Positions 5,604 through 6,544 of a DNA stretch of 6,544 nt are shown here, piece after piece. This DNA is from Rhizobiaceae bacterium (lineage in GTDB: Bacteria > Pseudomonadota > Alphaproteobacteria > Rhizobiales > Rhizobiaceae): contig JAEUMA010000332.1 of assembly GCA_016793565.1 (NCBI GenBank), positions 1 to 6,544 on the forward strand. Direction: 5' to 3'. The stretch's first letter is position 1; each line of letters opens with the position of its first letter. Both the position numbers and the translations under genes were made by a program. The notes beneath the pieces are model-generated. The model ran no database searches. It was not told the origin of the DNA and worked only from the letters and a program-made list of their open reading frames with translations.

Positions 5604-6544
5604 TCAGTTGACCGGCACGACCCCGTCGACGCCCACCGGCGAGATTTCCTGGTCGGGAACCTCGGGCGTCTTGTCTCCGCGCTTGATCTCGTAGCCGGCG
5701 CGCTCGAGCGTGCGCTCGTTCTTATCGGCCGCGTCGGACAGCGCCTGCTGGACCGTCTTGTTGCCGGAGATGGCGTTGGACACCTCCTCCTGCAGCTGGT
5801 CAAGCAGCACCGGATACTCCGGCAGGTGCCAGTAGTCGTTGAGGTACTGCAGCGCCGTCGAGAACTGCCTGTTGTAGGAGTTCAGGCCCTGCCAGTCGGG
5901 GCTCTCCAGCACCGCCTTCAGGCCGGTCTGGCAGACGGCGGCGTAGCGCTTCTGCTGCTCGGGCTGGAAGTACCATTCCATAAACTTGGTCAGCTCGGGC
6001 AGCTTCTTGGAATATTTGTTGATGCCCATGCCCTGGCCGCCGACCGAGAACTGGCGGCGGAACTTTCCGTCGCGGCCGACCGCGCCCGGAAGCACGGCGA
6101 AGGCGGTCTTGTCGGCGAACTTGTTCACCTTCGGGTCGGCGTTGGAGCCGTTGAAGTAGAACCACTGCATAGCCATTGCGAGCTGGCCCTGCTGGAACGC
6201 CGCGTTGACCTCGTCAAAACCCCAGTTGCCGGAGCCGGGAGGCCCGAACTTGAACATGTCGACATAGGCCTGGACGCCGTCGACCGAGGCCGGCGAGTCG
6301 AGATAGCCCTTCACCTCGAAGGTGGCGGGATTGTAGAGCTCGCCGCCGAACGACCACAGGAACGAGTTGGACGCCGTGGTGGCGAAGTCGTAGTCGCGGC
6401 CGCCCATCTGGCCCCAGCCGTAGAGACCCTGGTCCGGACGGGTGAAGAACTCGGCGACTTCCTTGGCTTCCTGGTAGGTCTGGGGCACCGCGAGGTCGCG
6501 GCCGTACTTGGCCTTGAACGCTTCCTGCTCCTTCGGATCCTCGA
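5604..6544 (-). CDS. ABC transporter substrate-binding protein, family 1 (partial, C-terminal 312 residues)
   Basis: This is the periplasmic solute-binding protein of the importer. The frame is open to the right edge, so the signal peptide and N-terminal lobe are missing; full-length relatives are usually above 400 residues. Hand translation of the first visible codons gives KAKYGRDLAVPQTYQEAKE, the typical 'yG...P.TW.E' segment of family 1 sugar-binding proteins. A GTG at 6488 within it is therefore an internal Val and not a start. Further marks are a WSFGGELYNP segment, GFDEVNAAFQQGQLAMAMQW (about 5-lobe hinge region, near 6170-6230) and a C-terminal helical part ending in VPVN. Many Trp, Tyr and Phe residues fit stacking against a polyol or sugar. 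It is the most upstream gene seen and is followed by the strong hairpin. The ligand is unknown; the kinase genes downstream point to a glycerol-like polyol or a short ketose. Confidence 0.95.
   Translation of the reverse strand, partial: EDPKEQEAFKAKYGRDLAVPQTYQEAKEVAEFFTRPDQGLYGWGQMGGRDYDFATTASNSFLWSFGGELYNPATFEVKGYLDSPASVDGVQAYVDMFKFGPPGSGNWGFDEVNAAFQQGQLAMAMQWFYFNGSNADPKVNKFADKTAFAVLPGAVGRDGKFRRQFSVGGQGMGINKYSKKLPELTKFMEWYFQPEQQKRYAAVCQTGLKAVLESPDWQGLNSYNRQFSTALQYLNDYWHLPEYPVLLDQLQEEVSNAISGNKTVQQALSDAADKNERTLERAGYEIKRGDKTPEVPDQEISPVGVDGVVPVN

Noticed and set aside
4634..5611. Long plus-strand open frame opposite the MalG-type permease
   Set aside because: It is in codon register with the permease and gives a polar, low-complexity translation typical of the complement of membrane-protein codons.
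5604..6488. Binding protein starting at the GTG at 6488
   Set aside because: The frame remains open upstream to the edge and encodes typical family 1 binding-protein sequence there. The gene is a partial one, not a short protein without signal peptide.

Overview
The window is a piece of one operon, read entirely on the minus strand. It encodes a carbohydrate/polyol ABC importer followed by the first two subunits of a dihydroxyacetone kinase. The DNA is strongly GC-rich by eye. Genes are packed with ATGA or TGATG overlaps, and the proteins look like those of alphaproteobacterial, probably rhizobial (Rhizobiales), sugar-uptake operons. The organism assignment is an inference from style and family resemblance, not from a database match. 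There are no RNA genes, mobile elements, CRISPR arrays or foreign-looking segments.

Layout in the direction of transcription (right to left). (1) 6544-5604: solute-binding protein, cut by the right edge so its N-terminus and signal peptide are missing. (2) 5603-5465: the only sizeable non-coding gap (139 nt), holding a very strong GC-only hairpin just after the binding-protein stop. (3) 5464-4592: MalG-type permease. (4) 4589-3663: MalF-type permease. (5) 3663-2572: ATPase A. (6) 2575-1469: ATPase B. (7) 1472-1275: a 65-residue, two-helix membrane protein of unknown function. (8) 1282-275: DhaK. (9) 266-1: DhaL, cut by the left edge.

How the parts probably work together. The periplasmic binding protein delivers a small polyol or ketose to the heterodimeric permease. 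Two different ATPases power import, and DhaK with DhaL phosphorylates the substrate or a ketose made from it. Dihydroxyacetone is the default guess; another short ketose (for example a tetrulose) or a polyol oxidised elsewhere is also possible. The phosphoryl donor (ATP directly, or a DhaM/PTS branch) cannot be read from this window because the operon continues past the left edge.

The most unusual points are these. The two ATPases carry complementary defects that would fall in the same composite ATP site: a Q-loop Gln replaced by Glu in ATPase B, and a broken LSGGQ signature (LPPGA) in ATPase A. The other site would be fully canonical. The small membrane protein is locked into the operon by overlaps on both sides. 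The hairpin behind the binding-protein gene looks like an mRNA stability or expression-ratio device rather than a terminator.
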